Assembly (NCBI RefSeq): GCF_021483235.1
Contig: NZ_JAKEEC010000001.1
Span: 310,285-374,284, forward strand
Source: Arthrobacter alkaliphilus
GTDB lineage: Bacteria > Actinomycetota > Actinomycetes > Actinomycetales > Micrococcaceae
Direction of reading: 5' to 3'
Length of the DNA: 64,000 bases
Shown: positions 42,458 to 51,724 of the stretch, one piece after another
Numbering within the stretch: the stretch's first letter is position 1
Layout: the number at the start of each line of letters is the position of its first letter
Position numbers and translations under genes: made by a program
Notes under the pieces: generated by a model
What the model saw: only the letters and a program-made list of their open reading frames with translations
Told to the model about the DNA's origin: nothing
Database searches by the model: none

Positions 42458-43687
42458 TTATTTTCCGATGACGCCGATGGGAACGATCTTGCCGTTCTCA
42501 ACTTTGTAGCCGTAAACATCAGGCGTTGCCAGTTCGCCGGTTGCATCCCACTTGTAGTGCTTCGACAGGCCGGACGCGTCGTAGGACTTGACCCAGGAAA
42601 GCAGGTCCGCGCGGGACTGCTTGCCCTTGTCGATGCCCGAGAGCAGGACCGTGGCTGCGTCGTAACCTTCAATGGAGTAGGTTCCGGGCTCGGCGTTGGC
42701 CAGTTTCTTGTATTCCGCTTCGAAGCTGGGGATCAGCTCGCCGGGGATACACGGGCAGGTGAAGTACGAGTTGGACGACGCATCGCCGGCCTGCTTGATG
42801 AACTGGTCATCCTTCACGCCATCCGGACCCACGAAGGAGCCGTTGAATCCCTTTCCAACCAGCTGCTGGTCGAAGGGAGCGCCTTCGGCGTAGTAACCGG
42901 CGTAGTAGACGGTGTCTGCCTTGGCGTTGATGATCTTGGAGATCACGGCCGAGAAGTCCTTCTGGCCTGTGACAACCTTGTCGGACCCCACCATGGCGGA
43001 GCCGAGGGCCTGGGAGGTCGAGGTGCCCAAACCGATACCGTAGTCAGAGTCGTCCTGGACGAGGTAGACCTTCTTTGCCTGCAGCTTGTCCGTGAGGAAC
43101 TTCGCTGCGGCCGGACCCTGGACGGCGTCATTGCCGAGGGCACGGAAGAATGTGGTCCAGCCGTTCTTCGTCAGGCCCGGGTTGGTTGCGGAAGGCGTGA
43201 TGTGCACCAAGCCCTTCTGCTCGAAGATGTTGCCGGTTGCCTTGGATTCTCCGGAGAAGGGCAAGCCCACCACTCCGACGATGTTCGGCTCGGACACGAT
43301 CTGCGTTACCGGGCCGGTGGCCTTGTTCGGATCGCCTTCAGTATCGAATTTCTTGAACTGGACCTGGCAGCCGGGGTTGGCGGCGTTGTGCTGATTGATG
43401 GCCAGCTGGATGCCGTTGAAGATGTTGATACCCAGCTGGGCGTTGGGTCCAGTCTCGGCACCGGCATAGGCAAGGGTGGTGGTGGACGGGCAATTCGCTT
43501 TGCCATCGCCTGCTGGCAAAACAGCTCCGGCAGGAACGTCTACTTTGGAAATCGCAGGGATATTGATCCTGCCGCCGCCGCCCGAGGTCTCTGTGCCGCT
43601 GGGGCCGGACTGATTCGCACAGCCCGTCACCAGCAGGCCAAGGGTGGCCGCTGCTGCGATCGCCGAAATGACTTTCTTCCTGTACAT
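42458..43687 (-). CDS. livK: Branched-chain amino acid ABC transporter substrate-binding lipoprotein
   Basis: A 409-residue periplasmic-type binding protein anchored as a lipoprotein: N-terminal KK, hydrophobic stretch and lipobox LVTGC with Cys23. The mature part fits the Leu/Ile/Val-binding family (Peripla_BP_6) with LAYAGAETGPNAQLG and GYDAATVLL. The start ATG at 43687 has GGAGG 8 nt upstream. It is the first gene of livKHMGF. Two palindromes lie 59-110 bp upstream and may be operators. Confidence 0.95.
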   Translation of the reverse strand: MYRKKVISAIAAAATLGLLVTGCANQSGPSGTETSGGGGRINIPAISKVDVPAGAVLPAGDGKANCPSTTTLAYAGAETGPNAQLGINIFNGIQLAINQHNAANPGCQVQFKKFDTEGDPNKATGPVTQIVSEPNIVGVVGLPFSGESKATGNIFEQKGLVHITPSATNPGLTKNGWTTFFRALGNDAVQGPAAAKFLTDKLQAKKVYLVQDDSDYGIGLGTSTSQALGSAMVGSDKVVTGQKDFSAVISKIINAKADTVYYAGYYAEGAPFDQQLVGKGFNGSFVGPDGVKDDQFIKQAGDASSNSYFTCPCIPGELIPSFEAEYKKLANAEPGTYSIEGYDAATVLLSGIDKGKQSRADLLSWVKSYDASGLSKHYKWDATGELATPDVYGYKVENGKIVPIGVIGK

Positions 43688-43745
43688 AAATAGCCTCCGC
43701 GGTGCGTCTGATTCGTAGTCATTCGCCCGAAGTCACTTTCACTTC

Positions 43746-43755
43746 GAACATGTTC
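43746..43755. promoter_or_regulatory. Perfect palindrome GAACATGTTC upstream of livK
   Basis: A 10-bp dyad 59 bp from the livK start codon, beside a larger inverted repeat at 43770-43797. Either could be an operator; the regulator is unknown. Confidence 0.4.
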
Positions 43756-43769
43756 CATGAGAGTACTAC

Positions 43770-43797
43770 CAAATATGTGCGCTAGAACACATATTTG
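43770..43797. promoter_or_regulatory. Inverted repeat CAAATATGTG-N8-CACATATTTG upstream of livK
   Basis: Perfect 10-bp arms at 43770-43779 and 43788-43797 with an 8-nt centre. It is A+T-rich in a GC-rich segment, lies 83-110 bp upstream of livK, and has the symmetry of a dimer-binding site or a small hairpin. It is the best candidate for liv operon control in this window. Confidence 0.6.
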
Positions 43798-43928
43798 CAG
43801 GTCAGGATCTAATAACGGTCGATCGTCGCCCTCTTCGGAGAGCTCTTTGCGTGAACGCGGGGTTAAATTCCTGTCACGGCACAGCCTGGCGAAACAGGGC
43901 GGGCGGTATGGTCGGCATTTCGCATGCG

Positions 43929-44002
43929 TGCCCCAGGTGGGACTCGAACCCACAACACGCGGATTTTAAGTCCGCTGCCTCTGCCAATTGGGCTACTGGG
44001 GC
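43929..44002 (-). tRNA. tRNA with UAA anticodon (Leu), short variable loop
   Basis: A 74-nt cloverleaf including the discriminator A. The acceptor stem GCCCCAG/CTGGGGC is perfect, the anticodon stem-loop is GCGGACTTAAAATCCGC with the anticodon TAA, and the T arm is GTGGGTTCGAGTCCCAC. The D stem is GCC/GGC with an 11-nt loop. The variable region has only 5 nt, class I architecture, whereas bacterial tRNA-Leu normally has a long variable arm. CCA is not encoded. Amino acid by anticodon only. Confidence 0.9.
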
Positions 44003-44103
44003 GCCCGGATAATGGTAACCCAGCGCACTCCCCTCCTTCGTCCGCCGGAGCCCCTCGCTTGGCGGGCATCCGGCGTCGCAGACGGGGGGCTGGAGTTAAA
44101 CAA

Positions 44104-44144
44104 CGACGGCGGCCGCCTCCCGCGAGGGGAAACGGCCGCCGTCG
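44104..44144 (-). terminator. Terminator after ndh
   Basis: Perfect 12-bp arms, CGACGGCGGCCG at 44104-44115 and its complement at 44133-44144, with a 17-nt loop that can form an inner stem. On the minus strand it is followed by TTGTTTAA, a good Rho-independent terminator. It lies 19 bp beyond the ndh stop. Confidence 0.85.
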
Positions 44145-44163
44145 GCGGTACTGCTTGGGAACG

Positions 44164-45603
44164 CTACTTGGCGTCAGCCGTGACCGGAGCCTTGGCTTCG
44201 GCCGGGGCAGCCGCCGGCGCAGCGGCCGGCTTGGGAGCCGGGGTGGCCGCGGCCACGAAGGCCCCGCGCGGGTTGTCGAGGTCCAGCAGTTGGGTGGTGT
44301 CGCGGCCCATGGTCATACCCATGATCCAGTTGAAGATCACGCGGACCTTGCGCTCACCCGTGGGGATGGCCAAGCCGTGGTAGCCGCGGTGGGCCAGCCA
44401 GGCGAGTCCGCCCTTGAGGCCGATCCGGCCGAAGAGGTTGATGTTGGCAACACCCTTCCACTCGCCGAAGCCGGCAACCGCACCGAGGTTCTTGTGCTTG
44501 TAGTCGCCCATGGGCTTGTCCCAACGGGAGGCCCACAGGTTCTTGGCGAGGCGCTTGGCCTGGCGCAGGGCGTGCTGGGCGTTCGGAACGCAGGTACCGT
44601 CCGGCAGGCCGCTGCCCGTGAGGTCCGGGACCGCGGCGATGTCGCCGGCCGCCCAAGCGTTGTCGATGATCCCTTCGTCGCCTGCAATGCGCAGGTCCGG
44701 GAGGACGCGGACGCGTCCACGCGGCTCGAGGGGGAAGTCGGTGGAACGGATCATCGGGTTGGCCTGCACGCCCGCGGTCCACACAAGGGTATCGGCTTCG
44801 AATTCCTGCGCCGGAGTCTTGTCCGGCAGGTTGATGAGCTTGAGGCTGCCCTCGGCGTTGTCCAGGGAGGTGTTGAGCAGGACCTCGATGCCGCGGCTGC
44901 GGAGGTGCCCCACAACCCACTCGGCCTGGGCCGCGGTGACCTCGGGCATGATGCGGCCCATGGCTTCGACGAGAACGAAGCGGACTTCTTCCTGCCGGAT
45001 GCGCGGGTTGTTCTTGACGGCGGCGCGGGCGAGGTCTTCCATCTCGGTGATGCACTCGATACCGGCGAAACCGCCACCGACGACCACGAAGGTGAGGGCC
45101 TTGGCGCGCTCGGCGGGGTCCGTCATGGTGGAGGCGACTTCGATGCGCTCAAGGACCTTGTTGCGCAGGGCGACAGCTTCTTCGATGGTCTTCAGGCCGA
45201 TGCCTTCGTCCGCGAGGCCCTTGATCGGGAAGGTGCGGGTGATGGCGCCGGCGGCAACCACGACGTCGAAATACGGGATTTCGAAAGGTTCCCCGCCGTC
45301 GGCCGGAGCAACAACGGCGGTGCGGTTCTGGTGGTCGATGCTGGTGACGCGGCCCTGGATGAGCTCCGTCTGCTTGAGGTGCTGGCGATGGGAGACGACG
45401 GCGTGGCGTGCCTCGATGTTGCCGCCGGCCACTTCGGGAAGGAAGGGCTGGTAGGTCATGTAGGGAAGGGGATCAACGACGGTGACGATGCCGCCGGCGT
45501 TCGCGATCTTCTTCTGCAGCTTGAGTGCTACGTAGAGGCCGACGTATCCGCCGCCGACGACGAGAACACGGGGACGGTCAATGAGCTCAGGGGTGGTTGC
45601 CAT
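44164..45603 (-). CDS. ndh: Type II NADH dehydrogenase (NAD(P)/FAD oxidoreductase)
   Basis: Non-proton-pumping NADH:quinone oxidoreductase at the inner face of the membrane. The 479-residue protein has two dinucleotide-binding motifs: VLVVGGGYVGLYVALKL (from residue 13, FAD) and FVVVGGGFAGIE (NADH), and the family motif AWAAGDIAAVPD. A Pro/Ala-rich tail of about 35 residues ends it. The ATG at 45603 has a TACCCT hexamer exactly 6 nt upstream and no Shine-Dalgarno sequence. A longer frame extends upstream through the subtilase gene and is a shadow. Confidence 0.94.
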   Translation of the reverse strand: MATTPELIDRPRVLVVGGGYVGLYVALKLQKKIANAGGIVTVVDPLPYMTYQPFLPEVAGGNIEARHAVVSHRQHLKQTELIQGRVTSIDHQNRTAVVAPADGGEPFEIPYFDVVVAAGAITRTFPIKGLADEGIGLKTIEEAVALRNKVLERIEVASTMTDPAERAKALTFVVVGGGFAGIECITEMEDLARAAVKNNPRIRQEEVRFVLVEAMGRIMPEVTAAQAEWVVGHLRSRGIEVLLNTSLDNAEGSLKLINLPDKTPAQEFEADTLVWTAGVQANPMIRSTDFPLEPRGRVRVLPDLRIAGDEGIIDNAWAAGDIAAVPDLTGSGLPDGTCVPNAQHALRQAKRLAKNLWASRWDKPMGDYKHKNLGAVAGFGEWKGVANINLFGRIGLKGGLAWLAHRGYHGLAIPTGERKVRVIFNWIMGMTMGRDTTQLLDLDNPRGAFVAAATPAPKPAAAPAAAPAEAKAPVTADAK

Positions 45604-45609
45604 AACAAT

Positions 45610-45615
45610 AGGGTA
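45610..45615 (-). promoter_or_regulatory. -10 hexamer TACCCT before ndh, probable leaderless start
   Basis: On the minus strand TACCCT ends 6 nt before the ATG of ndh at 45603. No Shine-Dalgarno sequence is present. Confidence 0.55.
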
Positions 45616-45674
45616 CAGCACCTTGTGAAAATCTTCACTAACTATTTCCCGAAGCGAAGGAACGGCGTCGGAAG

Positions 45675-47057
45675 CTATTTCGGGGCGTTCGGATCCACGA
45701 CGTTCACGTCCTCTGCTGCGGTCTCCTCGAGCAGTTCCGCGGAGGCCCCGTAAGCGCGCCTCAACTGAACGGTGGCGCCGGCGATGATCGCCACGAAGAG
45801 CGAACCGAAGCCGATGACAACCGCGGCCGGAACTGCGGTGTCGGGCTCCGATGGGGCTTTGGCCACGGGGACCGTCGGATCGGGCAGCGTGGCCGCGGGG
45901 ATGCTTGGTTTCGACGTTGCTTGAGGTGTCGGGCTGCTGAGGTCGCCTCGGCGATGCACCCGGATCCAGTCCGCAATGGATCCCACCGGGTTGCTCGCCG
46001 CCTCGGGCACATCGGCTTTCAGGGCAGCCTCGGCATTGAGGATGCCATAACCGTAGATGGGGTCCTTGCCGTGCGTCCCCGCATCCTCGGCCGTCGACAC
46101 AATCCTGTTGATGACCTGCTTGGCGCTCATGTCGGGCCACTTCGAACGGATAAGTGCCGCGACGCCGGAGACAATCGGGGCCGAGCCTGACGTGCCGGCC
46201 CAATCTTCGTAGCTCCCTCCGGGCAATCCGCCCACCAACTGTTCCGAAGGCGCCGAAATGCCGATGCTGATTCCCTGCGAGGAAGCGTCGACGCTGGCCG
46301 TGCGGTTCCGGTCGAGTCCCGCGACGGTCAGTACGCCCGGGATCGTGGCCGGCGCGCCCACTTGGACGTTTCCGGCGATCCGGTTGCCCGCCGCGGCCAC
46401 GATCACCACGTCTTTTTGTTCGGCATAGAGGAAGGCCGCGTCCCAGCTTTGGGGCCAATCAGGCGAGGTGCTGCCGAGGGAAATGTTGATGACCTTGGCG
46501 CCGTTGTCCACAGCCCAGCGGACAGCTTCCGGAATTTGTTGCTGGTCCGTCTTTCCCGCGGGATTCGGCGAACCTAGCCAAGCGGAGACGGACAGGATCT
46601 GGGCCTCCGGCGCGACGCCGACGATTCCGTCCGGACCGGGTCCGGCACTGACCGAAGGGGACGGTCCCGGCGACGCCGACGGGTTGGCCGGAGCGTGTCC
46701 ACGGCCTGCCAAAAGCGTGGCAACGAGGGTCCCGTGCTCAGATTTGGCCCCGATGCTTTTCTGTCCGTTGGGGTCGCCCGCACCGGAAGCGTCGGTTCCT
46801 CCGACCACCGCACCCTTGAGGTCGGGGTGTTGCCCGTCCACTCCGCTGTCGATGATGGCCACTTTCACCCCGGCGCCCTTTGATACCTGCCAGGCTGCGG
46901 AAATGCCGTACTCGTTGAGCCAGTATTCCTTGTCCCGCCAGGAATCGGCGAACGCCGAAGGAGCCGTGAGCAGGGCCCCCGCGAGGCTTCCCCCGGCCAG
47001 CATGGCGGCCAGCGCGGCCGAGGCTGTTCGGCGGCGCCAGCCCTGTGCCAACGTCAT
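45675..47057 (-). CDS. Secreted S8 family serine peptidase (subtilase, mycosin-like)
   Basis: A 460-residue membrane-anchored subtilase. It has a signal peptide (RRRTASAALAAMLAGGSLAG, then TAPSAFADS), the catalytic triad Asp70 in AIIDSGVDGQHP, His108 in SEHGTLVATLLAG and Ser290 in GTSGSAPIVSG, and a C-terminal membrane helix near residues 413-435 after a Pro-rich linker. This layout is that of mycosins, the type VII secretion proteases, but no ESX genes are present here. I chose the ATG at 47057; a longer frame reaches 47102. It lies 16 bp after the Ppx/GppA gene, probably in one operon. Confidence 0.93.
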   Translation of the reverse strand: MTLAQGWRRRTASAALAAMLAGGSLAGALLTAPSAFADSWRDKEYWLNEYGISAAWQVSKGAGVKVAIIDSGVDGQHPDLKGAVVGGTDASGAGDPNGQKSIGAKSEHGTLVATLLAGRGHAPANPSASPGPSPSVSAGPGPDGIVGVAPEAQILSVSAWLGSPNPAGKTDQQQIPEAVRWAVDNGAKVINISLGSTSPDWPQSWDAAFLYAEQKDVVIVAAAGNRIAGNVQVGAPATIPGVLTVAGLDRNRTASVDASSQGISIGISAPSEQLVGGLPGGSYEDWAGTSGSAPIVSGVAALIRSKWPDMSAKQVINRIVSTAEDAGTHGKDPIYGYGILNAEAALKADVPEAASNPVGSIADWIRVHRRGDLSSPTPQATSKPSIPAATLPDPTVPVAKAPSEPDTAVPAAVVIGFGSLFVAIIAGATVQLRRAYGASAELLEETAAEDVNVVDPNAPK

Positions 47058-47073
47058 CAGCGAATACCCACTC

Positions 47074-48039
47074 TTACCGGATACTCCGCATACCCAGCAC
47101 ACTTAGGGCGATGCCGTCGAGGATGTCGTGCTCGCTCGAGGTGGCCGCCGTGATGGAGCCACCTCCGACCGCAGCCAGGCGCTCGAGGATACGGCGCCAG
47201 ACGAGGGCTCCGGCGCCGATCACGTCAACCCGGCCAGGGTGCATGTAGGGCAGCCGGGAGCGCTCCTCCCGAGTCATCTCCAACAAGCTCGTGGCTGCAT
47301 CGCTAATGGTCGCCAGGTCGAGGCTGGTTCCGTGGATGAGCGCGGGATCGTACTCGTCAAGGCCCAAAGCATGTGCAGTGATTGTGGTGACGGTGCCGGC
47401 AACCCCCACGACGGCGGTGGCCCGCTCCAGCGGAACCGTGCGGGCGACGAGGTCGACGGCGGCGTCGACGTCGGCTTCCGCGGCGGCGATTTGCTTCTGG
47501 GTCGGCGGGTCGTCCCGGAGGTGCCGTTCGGTCAGGCGCACGCACCCGATGTCGACCGATTTGGCGGCAATGACGCCGTCGGAGTCTCCGAGGACGAACT
47601 CGGTGCTTCCACCGCCGAGGTCCACCACCAGCACCGGGTCCTTGCCCCGCGAGGGCAGCACGCTGCTTGCGCCGGCAAAGGACAGGGCGGCTTCCTCGTC
47701 ACCGGAGATGACCTCGGGTTCGACCCCCAGAAGGTCCCGGATTCCATCCACAAAAACGTCCCGGTTGCGGGCATCCCGGCTCGCTGAGGTCGCCACGAAA
47801 CGGACGCCGCGGGCGCCGTGGCGGCGGATCAGCTCGGCGTAGTCGGCGGTCGCCGCAAAGGTACGCTCAAGCGCCTCTGGCGCAAGTTCGCCGGTGGCGT
47901 CAACCCCCTGGCCGAGGCGCACGACGCGCATTTCGCGGACAACGTCGCGCAAGGGAGACCCCGCGTCGGCGCCGTTGGCATCCGCGATCAGGAGCCGAAT
48001 CGAATTGGTGCCGCAGTCGATGGCAGCTACGCGGTTCAT
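47074..48039 (-). CDS. Ppx/GppA family phosphatase
   Basis: A 321-residue exopolyphosphatase or guanosine pentaphosphate phosphatase of the actin-like ATPase fold. Motifs are AIDCGTNSIRLLIAD (residues 6-20), SGDEEAALSF near residue 113 and VVDLGGGSTEFVLG near residues 139-152. Substrate (polyphosphate or pppGpp) cannot be assigned from sequence. It overlaps the DUF501 gene by 4 bp, a very conserved actinobacterial order (eno, FtsB-like, DUF501, Ppx). Confidence 0.93.
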   Translation of the reverse strand: MNRVAAIDCGTNSIRLLIADANGADAGSPLRDVVREMRVVRLGQGVDATGELAPEALERTFAATADYAELIRRHGARGVRFVATSASRDARNRDVFVDGIRDLLGVEPEVISGDEEAALSFAGASSVLPSRGKDPVLVVDLGGGSTEFVLGDSDGVIAAKSVDIGCVRLTERHLRDDPPTQKQIAAAEADVDAAVDLVARTVPLERATAVVGVAGTVTTITAHALGLDEYDPALIHGTSLDLATISDAATSLLEMTREERSRLPYMHPGRVDVIGAGALVWRRILERLAAVGGGSITAATSSEHDILDGIALSVLGMRSIR

Positions 48040-48752
48040 CTGGTGGGCTCCCCTGCGGTTGGATCCCCGGCGGGGTCTGCCGCATGGGCGGTCTTCGATT
48101 TGCGGACCGGGGCGGGACGGCCCACGATGTCCGGCAGGCCCTGCGGTCCGTGGCGGCTAAGGTCCCTGGACGGAGCTTCCCCGGTACTGTCCCACGCGCC
48201 GTCGCAATAGCAGCGGTCGGCCGACCACCATTCGCTGATTGCCCCGATCGCCTCGTCGCCCAGCGGATTGACTCCGGGACCGGCGGCCAGGGAGTGGCCC
48301 ACCTGCACGTGCAGGCACTTGACGCGGGTAGGCATGCCGCCGGCCGAGACCCCTGCGATTTCCGGAACGTCCCCCGTGCCGGCGCGTCCGGCAATCTCGT
48401 CACGCGCCTGCAGATAGGCCTCGTGGGCAGACCGGTAAGCCGCAGCCAACCGCTCGTCCCCGGTGAGCCGTTCGTTCATGTCATTCATGAGCCCGCCGGC
48501 CTCGAGCCGCGACACGGCCGCGGTGATGACCGGGTGCGTCAGGTAGAACGTCGTCGGAAACGGAGTGCCATTGCTCAAGCGCGGAGCCGTCGCGGCGACC
48601 AGCGGATTGCCGCACACGCAGCGCGCCGGAATTTCGACGACGTCGCGCACCGGCCGCCCGAGCTGGCGGCTGAGGATTTCGAGATCGTGTGCTGATGGCG
48701 TGCGTGACTCCTGCGATGCATGTGCCGGGTTCTCTTCCACGGGCGCTGCCAT
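48036..48752 (-). CDS. DUF501 domain-containing protein
   Basis: A 238-residue protein with the DUF501 core: LGRPVRDVVEIPARCVCGNP (residues 31-50, with Cys45 and Cys47), FPTTFYLTHP and CLHVQVGHSLAAGPGVNPLG. Function unknown; the family is found in actinobacteria between ppx and ftsB-like genes. The C-terminal 40 residues are polar and low-complexity. The ATG at 48752 has GGAAGG directly upstream; an open frame reaches 48953 but the added part is not family-like. Confidence 0.9.
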   Translation of the reverse strand: MAAPVEENPAHASQESRTPSAHDLEILSRQLGRPVRDVVEIPARCVCGNPLVAATAPRLSNGTPFPTTFYLTHPVITAAVSRLEAGGLMNDMNERLTGDERLAAAYRSAHEAYLQARDEIAGRAGTGDVPEIAGVSAGGMPTRVKCLHVQVGHSLAAGPGVNPLGDEAIGAISEWWSADRCYCDGAWDSTGEAPSRDLSRHGPQGLPDIVGRPAPVRKSKTAHAADPAGDPTAGEPTR

Positions 48753-48807
48753 CCTTCCTGCCCTGTGTGGCCACGCCCAAAAGGCGCGACGGCGGCGGGC
48801 ACCGCGT

Positions 48808-49467
48808 CTAGTCTGTTGCCGAGCGCCTGATGGATTCCCACAAGCCATCCACCCATGGCAGGTTGGACGGGCTGGTGGAAGCTCCTGAAGTGGTGCTCCC
48901 TCCCGGCGTGCCGGCGGGAACACTTCCACCAAACACCCAGTAGCCTGCTTCACCCGGCATAACCATGTTAATGCGGTCCCGGGCTTGTTGTTTCACATAG
49001 TTGGGGTCCTGCCACCGCGTGATCTGCTTCTGGAGGCTGGCCTGCTCGGCCTGTTTGCTGGCAATGTCGGCTTCCAAGCCGGAGATTTCGGCCTTTTTCT
49101 CCAACCAGATCTTCACAGTGGGCGCGAGCATGATGGTGATCGCTATCATCACCACGGCGAGGGCAAGCATGCGGCCAGAGAACGCCTTCGCGGGCACAGG
49201 GCGGGCGCCCTGGTCCTTGGCGGAAGGCGTCGAGCCGGCATCGGACGGGGACTTGCTTCGGGCGGTGCTTTCGGCTTTGGCACCGCCTTCGGCTTTGGCA
49301 CCGGACGGCGTCCTGGACCCCGCGTGAACCGGGGCCTCTTGCTGGGCGGCCGGAACCTTGCGGGCTTCGCCAAAATCAGCGCGGATGACGTGGCCGCCGT
49401 CGGGGGCCTTTTGGGTCGGGCGGCCAAGGGCATCTGCCCGGGGGACCTTGGGGCGGCGGGTGGCCAT
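48808..49467 (-). CDS. Septum formation initiator family protein (FtsB/DivIC-like)
   Basis: A 219-residue bitopic division protein. The first 95 residues are basic, polar and low-complexity (with an AKAEGGAKAES repeat), followed by one membrane segment (residues 101-120), a coiled coil (residues 121-150: KKAEISGLEADIASKQ) and the conserved RWQDPNYVKQQARDRINMVMPGE. FtsB/DivIC helps assemble the septal peptidoglycan synthase. The ATG at 49467 has AGGAG upstream. It lies between eno and DUF501, the usual actinobacterial order. Confidence 0.9.
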   Translation of the reverse strand: MATRRPKVPRADALGRPTQKAPDGGHVIRADFGEARKVPAAQQEAPVHAGSRTPSGAKAEGGAKAESTARSKSPSDAGSTPSAKDQGARPVPAKAFSGRMLALAVVMIAITIMLAPTVKIWLEKKAEISGLEADIASKQAEQASLQKQITRWQDPNYVKQQARDRINMVMPGEAGYWVFGGSVPAGTPGGSTTSGASTSPSNLPWVDGLWESIRRSATD

Positions 49468-49570
49468 GACACTCCTGTAATGCCTGGTGCTTGCCTGGCG
49501 GGTTGCTGCGCGTTGTGTTCCTCACGGAGCCCGCGGTTTGCCGAACTGCTCGCACATTTCGTTAAACAGA

Positions 49571-49606
49571 ACCGGTGGCTATGGTCTTTCCACCATAGCC
49601 ACCGGT
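49571..49606 (-). terminator. Terminator after eno
   Basis: Perfect 15-bp arms, ACCGGTGGCTATGGT at 49571-49585 and its complement at 49592-49606, with a 6-nt loop. It is followed on the minus strand by TCTGTTTAACG. It lies 18 bp beyond the eno stop and ahead of the FtsB-like gene. Confidence 0.88.
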
Positions 49607-49624
49607 CAGCTGTTTCAGCGGATG

Positions 49625-50998
<1,374 letters not shown>

Positions 50999-51724
50999 TT
51001 ACGGAACAGCGTCGGACCCCTCACGTTTTGTGGCTTCGCCGCCGCGGCCCTGGTAGCGGCGGACGGCACCCCGCAAGGCCCGTTCGGCGTCGAAACCCTT
51101 CTCCCGCGAGCCCGCGACGACGGCGAGCAGCCAGTCTCCAAGCTCAGCTTCGGAGTCGGGAACCTCCGCCGCCGCAACTTGGCGGGCGCCGCGTTCCAGG
51201 CCCCCCGAGCGCCCTGAGCGAGCCGCCCGGTCAAGCGACTTGTGCGCCAGGGCGAGCGCCGGAAGGTGCGGTGGAATGCCTTCGAAGGGATCCGAACGCG
51301 CCGGCTTCTCCGCCTTCTTCACGGCATCCCACTTTTCGACGATTTCCTCCACGGTGGCCGGGAAGGAATCCTGCAAGGACCCGTCGGGCCTGAAGACATG
51401 GGGATTGCGCCGCACCATCTTTTCCGTGATGGCCCGCGCGACATCGTCGAAGGTGAACTGTCCTTGCTCCTCGGCGAGCCGCGCGTGCAGCACTACTTGG
51501 AGCAGGACGTCGCCCAACTCGCCGCGGAGTTCGTCGGAGGTGTCGGAACCGGACGCACCGGCTTCGATCGTGTCGACTACCTCGTACGCTTCCTCAATCA
51601 GGTACTCGACCAAGGACTCGTGGGTCAGCGCCCCCATCCACGGGCAGTGCTCGCGCAAAGACGCGATTTTTTGCACCAGCACCGCGATGGGGGTTTCGGC
51701 GCCTGCGGGAGCCTCGTCAGCCAA
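50999..51724 (-). CDS. mazG: MazG family nucleoside triphosphate pyrophosphohydrolase
   Basis: Hydrolyses NTPs, including damaged ones, to monophosphate and PPi. The 241-residue protein has the N-terminal MazG box with LIEEAYEVVDTIE (residues 42-54) and ELRGELGDVLLQVVLHA (residues 66-82), which carry the acidic metal ligands. A second, weaker half contains ELGDWLLAVVAGSREKG. It starts with TTG at 51724, overlapping the add stop by 8 bp, so the two are coupled. No antitoxin-toxin pair is present nearby. Confidence 0.9.
   Translation of the reverse strand: MADEAPAGAETPIAVLVQKIASLREHCPWMGALTHESLVEYLIEEAYEVVDTIEAGASGSDTSDELRGELGDVLLQVVLHARLAEEQGQFTFDDVARAITEKMVRRNPHVFRPDGSLQDSFPATVEEIVEKWDAVKKAEKPARSDPFEGIPPHLPALALAHKSLDRAARSGRSGGLERGARQVAAAEVPDSEAELGDWLLAVVAGSREKGFDAERALRGAVRRYQGRGGEATKREGSDAVP

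Noticed and set aside
43929..44002. tRNA-Lys
   Set aside because: The loop CTTAAAA places TAA, not TTT, at positions 34-36 of the anticodon.
45604..46458. Long N-terminal extension of ndh
   Set aside because: The added 285 residues lie within the subtilase gene in another frame, and the ATG at 45603 has a well-placed TACCCT hexamer.
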